Part shown: positions 1 through 12,000 of the stretch, in pieces | Position numbering within the stretch: the stretch's first letter is position 1 | Layout: every line of letters starts with the position of its first letter | Assembly: GCA_031772625.1 (NCBI GenBank) | Contig: CM062808.1 | Span: forward strand, 475,847,655-475,911,654 | Reading direction: 5' to 3' | From: Pinus tabuliformis | Taxonomy: Eukaryota; Streptophyta; Pinopsida; Pinales; Pinaceae | DNA length: 64,000 nt | Notes under the pieces: model-generated | Seen by the model: the letters and a program-made list of their open reading frames with translations, nothing else | The model's database searches: none | What the model was told of the DNA's origin: nothing | Position numbers and translations under genes: made by a program

Positions 1-488
1 GGGAAAATACTCAATATGAATTGCACAATCCTCATAGGCTTTCCTCTGACTGCATGCACCACCTGTACAATTCAGATGAATATACAACTGATAGTACATT
101 GTCCCTGAACTCCAATCTCAACTGGTTAACTCTCAGATATGACATGCATGGGTTATTTATGAGTGAATCATCAGTTAACTAGTTGAGCACATGAAGTAGC
201 ACCCCACTATCTGACCTCCTACTAGTTCCTCCATATGTTGGAACTAGTTTAACTAACTTTAACTCAGTTAAACTGAATTAACAAAATAAAGTCAAACAGG
301 GCTCCTATAATGTAGGAGACACTCTACATGACTCAATTTAGACCCTCAAATCGAATTAACTGAGCCAAATAAGTCAATTTAACTTATTTAACTCGTACAA
401 GTTGCCTTATGATGTGGAATTACAATTTTATTCCTAATTTAATTCAAGGAAAAAATTAAATTAGGATTTTTTTGTTAAATTTTCAACG
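1..488 (-). repeat. F 3' LTR (partial, cut by window edge)
   Basis: This stretch aligns with 19010-19352 followed by 34821-34954 and 59077-59098, which is the other F LTR interrupted by B and E. Shared stretches include the region beginning CTCAATATGAATTG and the region around GTGGAATTACAATTTTATTCC. About 376 bp of this LTR lies to the left of the window. A purine-rich tract in element sense (the complement of 489-497) adjoins the LTR, as expected for the polypurine tract. Confidence 0.82.
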
Positions 489-689
489 CTCCCTCTTAAC
501 AATAAAGGGATTATCAGATACCCCAATCCTGCCTCTCTGGAACTCAAATTTGCCTCTTGATAGTGCCTTAGTCAAGATTTCTACATCAAATTCCATTGCA
601 AGAATGTACTTCAACAACATTATTCTCCTCTACACACAATCTCGTAGATGGTGATACCAGGGGTCAAAATGCTTGGACCAATCATGAAA

Positions 690-1988
690 TACTAGATTCT
701 CAAAAAGTTTGATACAACTCTGATTGTCACAGTAAATCACTATAGGATCCATATACTAACCAAATATCCAACAAGGATCTTCCTCATACAAATAGCCTCA
801 CAAGTTTCTTGACTAGCATCCATGTACTCTGCTTTTGCTAAACTGAGTGTAATTGATCTCTGATTCCTATTGTACTAAGAAACTATTGCTGACCCAATAC
901 TGAAGATTCCCCCTAATATGCTCTACCTGTCAGATGGACTCCCTGCCCAATATGCATCTGTGAATCCTTGCAACTTCACTCCCTCTGTCCACCTTTACCA
1001 AAGAGCAAACTGAGTGGTGCCTCTAAGGTATCTCAACACATGTTTAGATGCCTTCCAATAGAGTTTGGTTGGCTTAAACTTTGCTTGACTAAGTTGGTTA
1101 ACTTCAAAACATATGTTCGGTCATGTGTTCACCAAATACATAAGTGAACCCACAAGTTTCCTATAAATAGTAGCCTCCACTACTTCACCTGAAGTAGCAT
1201 CTTCCTTCATCCAATTCCATGCTAGAGGAGTCTCCACGTGCTTGTTTCTCTCCATGTGGAACTTCTTCAATATCTCATTGGCATACTTTCCCTGAGAGAT
1301 AAACATTTCATCATATTCTTGCCATACTTCCATACCAAGGAAATAATGCATGAGCCCTAGGTCCTTCATCTTGAATTCTCTTGCAAGATCCTCTTTGTAA
1401 TATTTTACCAACTTCTCATCACCTGTTAGAATTAAATCATCGACATATAATATTATAATAAAAAATTTACCTTAAACCACAATATGCTAAAGGTTTTCAT
1501 TTGCTTCACTTTTGGTGAAGCCCAACCTGGTGAAATAGTTGTCAACCTTGGTGTACCAAGCACGTGGTGCTTGTTTCAATCCATACAATGCTTGCTTGAG
1601 TCTACACACATGAAACTCTCTGTTGATGGTCCCAAATCCTTCCGACTACTCAATATACACCTCTTCCTCAATCACTCCATTAAGGAATGTTGTCTTCACA
1701 TCCATCAAATGTATCTTCCATCCCATTTGCGTTGAAAGTGCTAGAATAGATCTAATTGAATAGTACCTTGCTACTAGAGAAAAGGTCTCCTCGTAATCAA
1801 TTCCCTCCAACTGAGAGAACCCTCTGGCCACAAATATGGTCTTGTGTTTCTCCACACTCCCATATGCTACTCGCTTTACCTTGTAAACCCATATGGAACT
1901 CACCACTGACTTGTCTGCTAGTCTTGGGACCACTTCCCAAACGTTGTTTCTAATCATGGATTCATAATCCTCTACCATGGCATCAACC
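690..1988 (-). pseudogene. F reverse transcriptase (part) and RNase H, decayed
   Basis: The minus-strand translation shows copia RT signatures: a MVEDYESMIRNNVWEVV start, a KARFVARG-like block, LMDVKTTFLNG and the later LMHYFLGMEV block. These are followed by a copia RNase H with GFTDAYWAG near 960 and KAEYMDAS near 820. RT is split by insertion of A at 1988/1989 and resumes at 16065. The family copies the element's RNA into DNA. Decayed, with several breaks. Confidence 0.85.
1984..1988. repeat. Target site duplication of A (left copy)
   Basis: CAACC immediately precedes the A LTR here and recurs at 16060-16064 directly after the other LTR. A 5-bp duplication is the normal signature of LTR-element integrase and fixes A's boundaries to the base. 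Confidence 0.93.
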
Positions 1989-2545
1989 TGTTATCACAAA
2001 ATCACTACTGAGGGCTGCAACCAAGCAAGATTTCATGTAACTCTTTCAACCAGACTTTAGATCAAAGATTAGCCTCTTTGATCAGAGAGGGCTCTCTCAC
2101 AAACTCTTGATAAAAATCCTTCACTACAAGAGATGGCTAACTCTTTACTTATTCATGAAAACAAAAGCTGGTTGGATACATATCAAACTGGTCCTCATTG
2201 GGCTATGGAGTCTCATACACTAATTAAACAAGAAAAACATAGTCATTTCATGGAAGTCAAGGCTCTTTGCATTAAATGTCCAAACATACTCCATAAAAAC
2301 CACAGCTTGCCAAACACACAGGAAGTCAGAGCATAAGATATGAATTCTGAGTGATTGTGTTACAACAAGGCTGTAAAAGAACATATAATATAAAACACCA
2401 CCATTATATTTGAACACAATAATCCATCGAGAATCTTGAGAAGAAATCAACACTGTTTTACTATTACTGTAACAAGTCTTACAATGGCCCAAATAACTCT
2501 GTTTTTGTATAAAATGTCCAACCTTTTTTACATCAGAGTCATTTC

Positions 2546-2554
2546 TATATATAG
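2546..2554 (-). promoter_or_regulatory. Candidate TATA box of A LTR (3' copy)
   Basis: The minus strand reads CTATATATA here, about 560 bp before the sense end of the LTR; the matching site in the other LTR is 12771-12779. The position fits the start of the genomic transcript at the U3/R boundary. This is inference from position and composition only. Confidence 0.5.
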
Positions 2555-3214
2555 CAAACCAAAATACTACTACCTGAGACTCCTCAACAAGCATGAAGGG
2601 AGCTCGGAGTCCTATCATTAATTATCTTATCTATATCTTAAACAAACTAATTAATTACAAAGGTATTGTGCTGCGAAAACAGAGGGTTCCATTCCCATTG
2701 AAACTTCAAGTCTATCTCCTCGTGTGCATTGATGCGTTCTTGAAATTTGACACCTGTAGCACTTCAATAATAGCCAAGCCAAGCTGGAATAACATTCACT
2801 GAATGAGCAGCTTCGGATGCCTGATATGTGGATGATTCATCAACTGATAAGAATCTTTGCCCTATGTCCACGGTCTCTGCCTCCCATTAGTGTTCATGCA
2901 TTTAAGATTATGTTTCAAGCCATTTAATCCTCTAATAGTCACGTATGATGGAAGAAACCTTATGATCTGGCCATCTCATAAACTGAACAGGTGTACCACT
3001 CAACATCTCGGCAACCCTACCAGAACCCTAAAAATTCGGATATAAAGTGAAAACTTTAACAAAAGACAAAATTTCACCTTTTCCTTAAATACTCACACCT
3101 GTCACCTTTTTAAACATCTGAATGGCTTATATAATCTCCATGCTAGCCTCGAGTCATCCCTTTAAGATTCGCTGACCTCAGCATCAATCTCAAATTTTTC
3201 ACATAAACAGTCAT

Positions 3215-3252
3215 CTACAGCAGTTTCGTAGCGCGCTACGAAACTGCTGTAG
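3215..3252. repeat. Perfect 38-bp palindrome in A LTR (3' copy)
   Basis: Two 19-base arms meet without a spacer around a CGCG centre and read CTACAGCAGTTTCGTAGCG inward from each side. The arms contain the TTTCGTAGCG motif found repeatedly elsewhere in the same LTR. The palindrome lies on the 3' side of the LTR open frame. The same palindrome is at 13441-13478. Confidence 0.95.
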
Positions 3253-3414
3253 GTAATCAAAACTAAGCATATGAACCTTAAAGAAACAATGACTTAACTC
3301 TGTGATTTCTTCAGCTATTTTACACAGGTGTAAGGACTTCAAAAAGTTTCAAAAAGTTTCAAAACGATGACAGCCAAAATTTACCAAAATTTGGAAGGCC
3401 AATATCCCCTTGGA

Positions 3415-5115
3415 TCAATTAGCTAGTTTGCCTAGCTTCCTCTTCAAATTACTAACTTCTTCCTTTAAAACTTTGTTTTCTGCTCTTAAGCTTGTATTCA
3501 TTTGTTTCATGACTTTTGCCTGCTTCAGAGCTGGCACCGTCCACACATATGCATCAGACACTGAGTCAGTTTGGCTGATCAAACTTGTTCTGCCTTTCAT
3601 TACAGCCTTTTTATAATTTGCATATCTTACTGCCCTTTCCTTAGAAACATTTTTAATCTGAGGTATTTCTTCCTTTGTTGCTCCAGCTTGTTTCTTGATA
3701 GCAATAACATTTCCACTTTGACTGATGATTACCCTATTATCCTTGTTCTTGCTTTTGGCTGCTTGAACTATTCCAGTGAAAGCCTCAAGTACCTCTGTCC
3801 TAGGCACTTCTAAAGGTGCCTTCCCTTTCTGTGCTTTCTCCACTTCTTTGATTTGCCTTCTTGTGACTGGTCTGCGTGGCTTAAAAGCATATTCTTTACT
3901 AGGCTCTTCAAATTTCAACCTTTTAGAAGCCCTTGATTTTTTAGAACTTTCAGGTGAGGACTGAGTGAGGTCAATATGCATTGGCTGCACCGAATGATCT
4001 TGCTCAAATTCTAGTGGTTCAATTTGTATTGGTTGATCTTGCTCTAGTTCAATGGCCTCAAGTAAGTCATTTAAACTACCTTTTGAAACAGGACTTTCTT
4101 CCACAGTAACTGACTTACCTTTCTCCTTGTTTAGTTGACCTCTGGTTCTCACCCTTGAAATCTTTTCAACTTCACTTGATTTAACTTCATCCTTCTTTTT
4201 CTGAATCTTCTGCTTTGATGACTTAGGTGTTTCCTTAGATGATGACTTAGGAGTTTCCTTTTCTGATACTTTAGATGTCTCCTTAGATAATGGCTTAGGA
4301 GTTTTCTTCACTGATGATTCAGGTGTCTCTTTAGCTGCCACAGACTTCTCTGATTTCCTTGATTTAGTTTTAGGCTTCTTATGGTCTGTCACTTCTCTTC
4401 TAAGTTCAGCCAAAGTGGGTTCTTCACTCCTTTCTTCCCTTTCTCTCACAGGCAATGGAGTGAGGCCTGTTTTGATTGGGAAACCGGCCATAAACACAAA
4501 TGAATCCCAATCTCTGCCAATTTTTTGTAAACTATCCAACACCAACAAATTTACTAGACCATGATGAAACAGGGATGTTTCACAACCATCTTTCTTTAAC
4601 TGAATTTTATCACACATTTTGCTAATGCTCCTGAACAAATAGAAAGGTATGTCTATTGAAACCTTACCTGTGAAATGTAACAAAAGTTTGAAGTGGTAGG
4701 AGTAAACTTTATTGTACCTACCCTCGCATGTCAGGTATTTCTGAATGCATGTGAGGAGCATAGCATAATTTTCCTTTATATAACTCCTTGGCACCGCTTT
4801 GGTGAGGTCTTCATCTACATAAGATTCCTTCAAAAACTCTTTACAGGGACTCATGTCGAACTTGAAGTTTTTGAACCATTCTTGGCCACCTCTCGGAATT
4901 TCAGTGACAGTGGAAATAACTTCAGGAGACACAGGAAACTCCAACATTGACACCTTCGAATTCAGTCCAGTGAAATTTAATGCGAAAGCCTTCGTTACCT
5001 CTGCATGTCCTCCCTTCAATTTTTCGCAAAACCTCCAGCAACCAGCATTTCGAAAGGCTCTTGCTACACCTTCATCCCTGAGAGTAACATCTAACCCCTC
5101 CGGCTCTGTCCTCAC
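3415..5115 (-). CDS. LTR-encoded protein of A: unknown N-domain, charged middle, coiled-coil tail
   Basis: This open frame of about 566 codons lies wholly inside the A 3' LTR, in the element's sense. Residues 1-200 form a compact domain with landmarks EVTK (39-42), FPV (60-62), WFKN (80-83), TCEG (129-132) and HHGL (184-187). Residues about 215-470 are Lys/Ser/Glu/Pro-rich with reiterated KETPKSS-like units and basic patches. The last 40 residues look like a coiled coil. The same architecture and landmarks occur in element C at 48051-49631. No signal peptide or membrane segment is evident, which argues against an envelope protein. Function is unknown; a remote link to the 'putative plant transposon protein' domain families is possible but untested. 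The other LTR copy suggests translation begins about ten codons further upstream. Confidence 0.75.
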   Translation of the reverse strand: MRTEPEGLDVTLRDEGVARAFRNAGCWRFCEKLKGGHAEVTKAFALNFTGLNSKVSMLEFPVSPEVISTVTEIPRGGQEWFKNFKFDMSPCKEFLKESYVDEDLTKAVPRSYIKENYAMLLTCIQKYLTCEGRYNKVYSYHFKLLLHFTGKVSIDIPFYLFRSISKMCDKIQLKKDGCETSLFHHGLVNLLVLDSLQKIGRDWDSFVFMAGFPIKTGLTPLPVREREERSEEPTLAELRREVTDHKKPKTKSRKSEKSVAAKETPESSVKKTPKPLSKETSKVSEKETPKSSSKETPKSSKQKIQKKKDEVKSSEVEKISRVRTRGQLNKEKGKSVTVEESPVSKGSLNDLLEAIELEQDQPIQIEPLEFEQDHSVQPMHIDLTQSSPESSKKSRASKRLKFEEPSKEYAFKPRRPVTRRQIKEVEKAQKGKAPLEVPRTEVLEAFTGIVQAAKSKNKDNRVIISQSGNVIAIKKQAGATKEEIPQIKNVSKERAVRYANYKKAVMKGRTSLISQTDSVSDAYVWTVPALKQAKVMKQMNTSLRAENKVLKEEVSNLKRKLGKLAN

Positions 5116-5468
5116 ACACTTACCGGATCAGTGTTCCCTCTTTTCCATCTTGCTTTGAATATTTTCACACAGGGAACTAATAGTAACTTGTAGCGCAAAA
5201 ACAAACTTCGACTTTGGAGTGCAGGCTCGCTTGCAATGGTCCCTTTAAATAAGAACTTGGGCTTCTCATACAGCAAACATGTTTACACATTATGAAAAAC
5301 CCATTATGATATAACCATTCCTTGTAAAATCCCTTAAACTGACACTCAAATGCATGACTCTGGACCTTATGGCGGAATGATGATTTATCATGACATGAAG
5401 AGGACGTAAACTGACAATCATGAACGGACCTATGACTCATCTTTCTCGGATTTGACATTCAAAGGAAG

Positions 5469-5640
5469 AGCGCTACAAAAAACCCTGAAACCCCGATTTC
5501 GTAGCGCAGACAGTTCAAACTTAACAAGATGCGCTACTAAATGGCTGACAAACAGAACGCTGCGAAAAAACGAAAACATCATTTCGCAGCTAAACTGACC
5601 AATCAAACATGCGCTGCGAAACTGCGCAAAGTACTAATGA
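5469..5640. repeat. Cluster of (TTTCG)TAGCGC / GCGCTGCGAAA motifs in A LTR (3' copy)
   Basis: At least six sites in about 170 bp share a CG-containing core: AGCGCTAC, TTTCGTAGCGC, GCGCTACT, CGCTGCGAAA, TTTCGCAGC and GCGCTGCGAAACTGCGC, in both orientations. Another TGTAGCGC is near 5188, and the 38-bp palindrome is built from the same core. The matching cluster in the other LTR is around 15695-15860. A role as protein-binding sites upstream of the LTR frame is an inference. Confidence 0.6.
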
Positions 5641-5798
5641 CATGACAGGCTTTAACTAACAATGATGGAGGCTATCTAACGATCTTTTCTTTACACGAAT
5701 TCACATCAATACCTTTTGAAATTCAAATTTCAAATTGACATACACCAATAAACCTATTCACAAGACTTAAAACCTTTATATGAAACTTATGGACAACC

Positions 5799-5805
5799 TT
5801 ATATA
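5799..5805 (-). promoter_or_regulatory. Candidate second TATA box at sense start of A LTR (3' copy)
   Basis: The minus strand reads GTATATAAGG about 30 bp inside the sense start of the LTR and roughly 650-700 bp ahead of the LTR open frame. The equivalent site is 16026-16032 in the 5' LTR. It could drive a separate message for the LTR protein. No transcript evidence is available. Confidence 0.4.
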
Positions 5806-5832
5806 CATGAACTATAGTTCTGAGTGATAACA

Positions 5833-6057
5833 GTGGCTCCACTAGGGATAGTGTGCTCCTGTAGTACACTAAGAACACGTAGTACCAGTGCCTTTATCCA
5901 TTTATTACACTCACATATGGCTGACAAGCATCCCTTTCAAACCTTGTGGGCCTTCTCCTCGGGCTAAAGTCTTCTTGTTCAGCTTGTCACTTATTTCTAA
6001 CATGAAACACTCAGAAAATGATTATTTACAATGATCATGGACTACTTGGTAGATTTT
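5833..6057 (-). other. A 3' untranslated stretch between integrase and 3' LTR
   Basis: About 225 bp separates the end of the integrase frame from the 3' LTR. The bases nearest the LTR (sense ...CCTAGTGGAGCCAC) would hold the plus-strand primer, but they are only mildly purine-rich. No open frame or repeat was seen. Confidence 0.6.
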
Positions 6058-9000
6058 TTACTGATAATAATGCTTTAAGAACCTGCCATTAACAGGTCCT
6101 CCAGCATACTGTGATCCATCAACTTCTTGTAGAATATAAGTTTTGTTTCCATGGAAAGCAGAAATCAAATATGGCCCCTTCCATAAATTCTCAAATTTGC
6201 CATGTTTGCCTTTTTCTTCAATCTTGGCTTCCCACTTCAAAACCTTGTCATCAATCTGAAAGGTAACATCTTTAATCTTCTTGTCAAAAGCCCTCTTGAC
6301 TCTATTCTGATTTTGTTGATAGTCTTCAACCACTTCATTCCTTTTCTCTTGTAATGCTATCAATTGATTAATCCTCCGCTGTATGGCATTTGGCTCCTCT
6401 TCAAGTCCTTGAATTAGCTTCATAACTGGCACACCAAGAGACGTTGGAAAAATGGCCTCTGCTCCATACACAAGTTCATAAGGTGAGGTTCCAATAGATC
6501 TTTTAGTGCAAATGCGATCAGCCCACAATGCATACTTCAGCTTTAAGTGCCAAGTCTTCTTGTTTTCTTGCAGCAGTTTTTTGATAATTCTCACAAGACT
6601 TTTATTTGAACTTTCAGCTAGACCATTGCCCTGTGGATAATAGGCTATTGAGTGACCAAGAGAAATATGGTATTGGTGGCAAAAATTTATCATTCTCTTA
6701 GACTTAAAAGCCTGAGCATTATCTGTGATAAGCTTGAGTGGACATCCAAACCTTGATAAGATGTTGTTCTCTAAAAAGGAAATAATGACTGCATCATTAG
6801 CTTGCCTAGTTGGTACCGCCTCTATCCACTTTGTAAAATAATCAGTGGCTGTAAGTATCCACCGATGTTGGCCTGATGAAGAGGGATGTATCTCACCTAT
6901 AAAATCTAGCCCCCACTGCTGAAAGGGTGCTTCTACATAAATAGGAACTAATGGCATAGGCATAAGCTTCCTTTTACCTTCAAACAACTGACATTCATGA
7001 CAGGCTGCAACCTTTTTGTAAATGTCTTTGAACATGGTGGGCCAAAAATACCCGGCTCTCAATATTTTATTTGCAGTAGCCTTCCAATAATGGTGGCCTC
7101 CACAATCTCCCTTGTGAAATTCCTCAATCACCCTATCAGCCTCTTCTTCAATCAAACAACTTAATAGAATTCCTCCAGCATCCTTCCAAAATCAATTCTG
7201 CTCATAAACAAAATATCTAAGGGATTTCAGCTTGGTGAAACGAGCTTTAGACTTGGAAAGATTGTCAGGGGCTCTGTTGTGCTGTAAAACAAATGAGACA
7301 TCCTTATACCATTCAGATATCAGAAATTTTTCATTGATCTGAACCAACTCTTCCTCTTCTTCAAAATTTTCTGATATTTCTGCATTGAAATTGATGTCAC
7401 TGCTGTCTAGATTTGAGTGAGTTAACAGCTCTGCCAACCCTTGACCTTTCACCAATTTAGTTGGCCTAATTTCAATATCATATTCCAACAATTTGGCTAT
7501 CCATTTTCCTCTTTTACCATCCGGGTCTGCTTGTGTAAGAATGTCTTTAATAACAGTACTTGGCACATATGCAACAATATGAGAATGTAGCACATAGATT
7601 CTAAAATCTTTGATTGCCTTTACCAATGCATATGTCTGCTTCTCTAAAATGTTATACTTTAATTCAGCATTAGTCAATGTTTTACTAAAGAATGAAATAG
7701 GCTGTTCAGTACCTTGATTTCCTTTTTGCAATAGAACTCCAGCAATTGTATCCTCAGAGGCATATGTGAATATTAGAAATTCCTTAGTGAAATCAGGGCT
7801 GATAAGAACTGGTGCTTGAGTGAGTGCTTTCTTAATCTCTTCAAATGACTTCCTTGCCTCAGCCGTCCACTTGAAGTCTGCTCCTTTCTTTAGCATTTTT
7901 GTGATGTGTTTAACCACTTCCGCAAAGCTGGGAATGAACCTTCTAACAAAATTAACTTTACCAAGAAAAGATTGAACCTCTTTCTTGCTCCTTGGCAAAT
8001 CCAACTTTGAAATAGCACTAACTCTATTAGGATCAATCCTAATTCCTTCTTGAGAAATGATATGCCCAAGCAACTTACCAGAAGTCAAAGCAAAGATACT
8101 TTTGGTTGGGTTCAAAGAAATGCCAAACCTCCTACACTTCAATAGTATCTTTTCAAGATGCTTTAAATGATCTTCCTCTCTCTTTGAAAAGACTGTGATA
8201 TCATCAAGATATACCACTACTGATTTATCTTTTTCCTCTGCAAAAGCAATGTCCATAGCCCTTTGGAAAGTCGCCCCTGCATTCATGAGGCCAAAAGGCA
8301 TCTTTGCATACATAAATGTGCCCCATGGTGTAGTAAAGGCTGTCTTCTCCTGATCTTGTGGATGAACAAGGATCTGATTGTATCCTGAGAAGCCATCTAA
8401 CATTGACATTCTTTGAGAGCCAACAATATTCTGCAACATAAGATCCATTTTAGGAAGAGGATAATTGTCTTTTAGTGAAGCCTTGTTCAAATTCCTGAAG
8501 TCTATGCAAATCCTTATCTCTCCATTCTTTTTCCTAACTGGTACCAAGTTAGCTAACCAATTTGAAAATCTGATAGGAACAATAATCTTTGCATCAAAAA
8601 GCTTCTTGACTTCTTTTTCAATCAATGGCATTAGCAGAGGATTAATTCTTCTCAATTTTTGCTTAAAAGGTTTCTCATTTGGCTTGATTGGGATTGTATG
8701 CTGTATAATTGAGGAATCATATTGCTTCAGATCAGTATAATTCCATGCAAACACATCAATGAACTTCTTCATTAACTCAATGTACTTAACTTTTAGATCA
8801 GCTGATAAAAATTTTGAAATTTTGACCAATTTAGGCGCTACTAAATCACCTAGATTGCAGTTCTCTATTTCCTCTTCATTTGCTTGCAACCTTGGTGCTT
8901 TAAACACATCATTCTGATCAAAGAGTTTCTCAAGTGGAATCAGACCTTTAGGAATCAAATTATTTTGCAGCTGTAACACTTCAGATTTTTCTTTTGTTTC

Positions 9001-12000
9001 TACTAACATGTTTTGCTGATCAATTTGACAATGTTCAAATTCTCCTTTCAATTCTAAGAAACTTTTCACCTGCTGGTCATCTTCAAAGACTTGCCAATTT
9101 AGTATATTATCAGGGATAACTGGCCTATGGCGGAATTTTACCTCATAGCTATCAGAAGCATGTTTGGGAATGACAAAAAGACTAGCCGCTATAGCAAGAG
9201 AATCTGCCATGGAATTCTGATCTCTAGTTTTGATATTGAAAGTATATGACTGAAATTTCTCCAACAATTCCAACACCAAGTTTCTATAAGCTCTCATTCT
9301 TGCATCTTTTGTTTGATAAGCACCTTGAACTTGCTTTATAACTAGCTCAGAATCTCCATAAACAGCAATGTTCTTTGCCTTAAACTCAATCAAATTTTCT
9401 AAGCCTAAAACCAAGGACTCATACTCCGCCATGTTATTTGTACAATCAAAATTGAGTTTATAAGACAGAAACTTACTTTCCTCAGCTGGACTCATGATCC
9501 AAATTCCAGCCCCAGCACCTTCTTTCCCTGCTGCTCCATCAAAGTACAAAGACCAGCAACCAGAAATATCTTCTTCATCACTTTGCTGCAACTCTTCACA
9601 CTGATTTTCTGCTTTTTCTTTATGTGATTCTTCTCCCACTGATTCATTAAATAAAATAGCTGATCCAAGGCCTGTGTCACAAGAATAAATGGGAAAATTC
9701 TGTGGTTTGTCCTTGCTGCTCACCATATATGCCATCCTTGTCTCACGGTATAACCTTCTCTGCTCTCCAAATACTGGAATAGTAGCATAAGTCAAATCCA
9801 TCTGCATGGTACCTTTAATTTTAGCTGCCCATGACCTTGAGAGTAATATTCCAAATTTAGGTGGAACATCTGCCACAACAATATCCATGACAGTGGTTTT
9901 AGCTGGGATTTGTGTGAGTGCCACAACCACATCCTTTATCAACCCAATACAATGAACCCTCTTTGAATCAAAAGAAAATAAGTCTTTATAAGGCCCGGTC
10001 ACTTCTAATCCTAACCTTTCCATAATGACTTTAGGCATAAGATTATGAGATGCCCCTGAATCCAACATGGCATTATGAAGAGTCATCTCATGTATATTGA
10101 TGCTTATATAAAAAGGAGGAAACTCATCATTTTGCTCATCTTCAAGCCTTGGACCTAAACAAATGATAGGATTATCTTCTTGCAAATTTAAAATATCAGC
10201 TCCTCCTGGGGGAGAATTAAGCATTTCCACAATCTTACTTCTATACTTGTTCACTTTCAAGATTTCATTAAATGGGACTGATATTTTAATTTTAGCAATC
10301 TCATTTTCTATATTGAACACAGGAGTAGACCTTTCAATTTCCTTAAGAAAAGTAGGGGTTTGATTATCCTTTTTCTCAAGAGGAGGATCACTTTTTTCAT
10401 CAACTTGTTTTGGCTTTTCTTTTTTGTCTTCCACTGCTTTTGAAACATTTTTCTTGGGCTGAACCTTATTTGCTGTAATGGGGACATCTCTATTTCTGAG
10501 GTTGTATTGCTTTTGGATTTCAAATATGGCATGCTGATAACCCTTTAAGAAATCTGAGGGTTCTTCCTCGGCTTTTAGTTGGCTGGACTCATCATGTTCC
10601 TCCTTTGTTAGAAAGATCTCTGAATCTTCTTCACCAAGACAATGAATAGATTCCTCAGGTTCCTCAGTTTCTTCCTCTCCATCTACCATATTTTGCTGAA
10701 ACGGAGGTCTTACAGGAGGATCAGCTTGTTGATTTCTATTCTCCCTTGGCCTTTGCTGATTTTGAGGCCTTCTAAACTGAGGGTTTCTAAACCGAGGTTC
10801 TTGTTGTGCTTGAGGAGCAGCAGTATTCCCAAGTGCTAATTGGTCCATCAATTTCTCCATAGTCTTCATCATGGTTTCAAATTTATCTTCTTGAGCAGAG
10901 GTAGAAGGTCTCTCCTCTTCCTTTGTCTTAGTCTTAGCCATCTTGGACTTTTTAGCAGCAAGTATATTCACCTCCACTTTGATAGCATCATTTTGCATGT
11001 CAGCCAGTGTAGCAGACTCTCTTTCTCTGAGTAAGAGAGAAAAATCAGAATCAAAGGACTCAGCATATCTTAATTGTGACAAAGCTCTAGGAGGCTTCAA
11101 GTGAGCTGGAATGGAATTATAAATCTTATTAAACCTCTTAGAAAAATTTTGAATAGTCTCATCTGGAGCTCTTCTTAAATTATTGTATTCAGTGAGGGCC
11201 TGAACTGGATTAGTTCTATTTCCCCACTTCCTCAGAAAACTATCTTCAAACTCAGCCCAACTGTGAATGCTACCAGCTCCCAAGGCTTTAAACCATTTCC
11301 TAACCTCCCCAATGAAAGACTGAGCAAACAATCTCAGTTTGACATCTTCATCATCCACTTCATACCTATCAATAAAGTCATTAAATCTATCCACATGCTC
11401 TTCAGCTGTAATGTCTTCATCTCCTCCCCATGTTGGAATCCTAGCAGCATATTTATTAGGTAAATCATGCAGAACAGCAGGGAGAGCTAGAGGAGCATAC
11501 CTAGCAGGTATGGCCATAATGAAAGGAGGAACAGTGACAATAGGTATGCTATGACCAGAAGGACCAGAACTAGAATGAGATATAGTCTGAGGGCTATTTG
11601 GACTAGCAGAGGCAGAAGACAAAGTATGAGTACAGAAAGGGCTATTGGGGCTTTGTAAACCACTAACAAAAGAACTCCAATTTGGGAGAGGTAAACCAAT
11701 CTTTGAGTTGAGCAAAATTTCAAAAGGGTCAAGCTCCTTGAGCTGTTTTAAATCTTCTTTCTCTAATAATAGCTCAGAAGAAACAATTTCCCAAAACTCC
11801 TCTTTATCTTTTTGTGAAACTAAAGAAGAAGTATCAATACCTCTCTTTTGTAGATCCAAAATAATACCAATTAATTCTTCTTCATTTTCAGATCTTAATA
11901 TAACCTCTTGAACTTTATCATCAACAAGTTTATTCTCAGGACTTCTAGAGAACTCAGAAAATAATGACTTTGAAATACTTGAAGTACCTGGTATATCAGA

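Larger units (their letters stand above)
1989..5832 (-). repeat. A 3' LTR (3844 bp)
   Basis: This LTR starts and ends with TG...CA and matches 12214-16059 almost throughout. It is unusually long and carries a long sense open frame (3415-5115), a 38-bp palindrome (3215-3252), a TATA-like box near its sense start (5799-5805) and another near the expected R region (2546-2554). Because the open frame lies upstream of the second TATA box, it probably sits in U3. Confidence 0.93.

Noticed and set aside
2220-2618. 132-codon minus-strand frame in A LTR, also present at 12445-12843
   Set aside because: It is open in both LTRs only because the LTRs were identical at insertion. It overlaps the candidate TATA box and expected R region and shows no domain.
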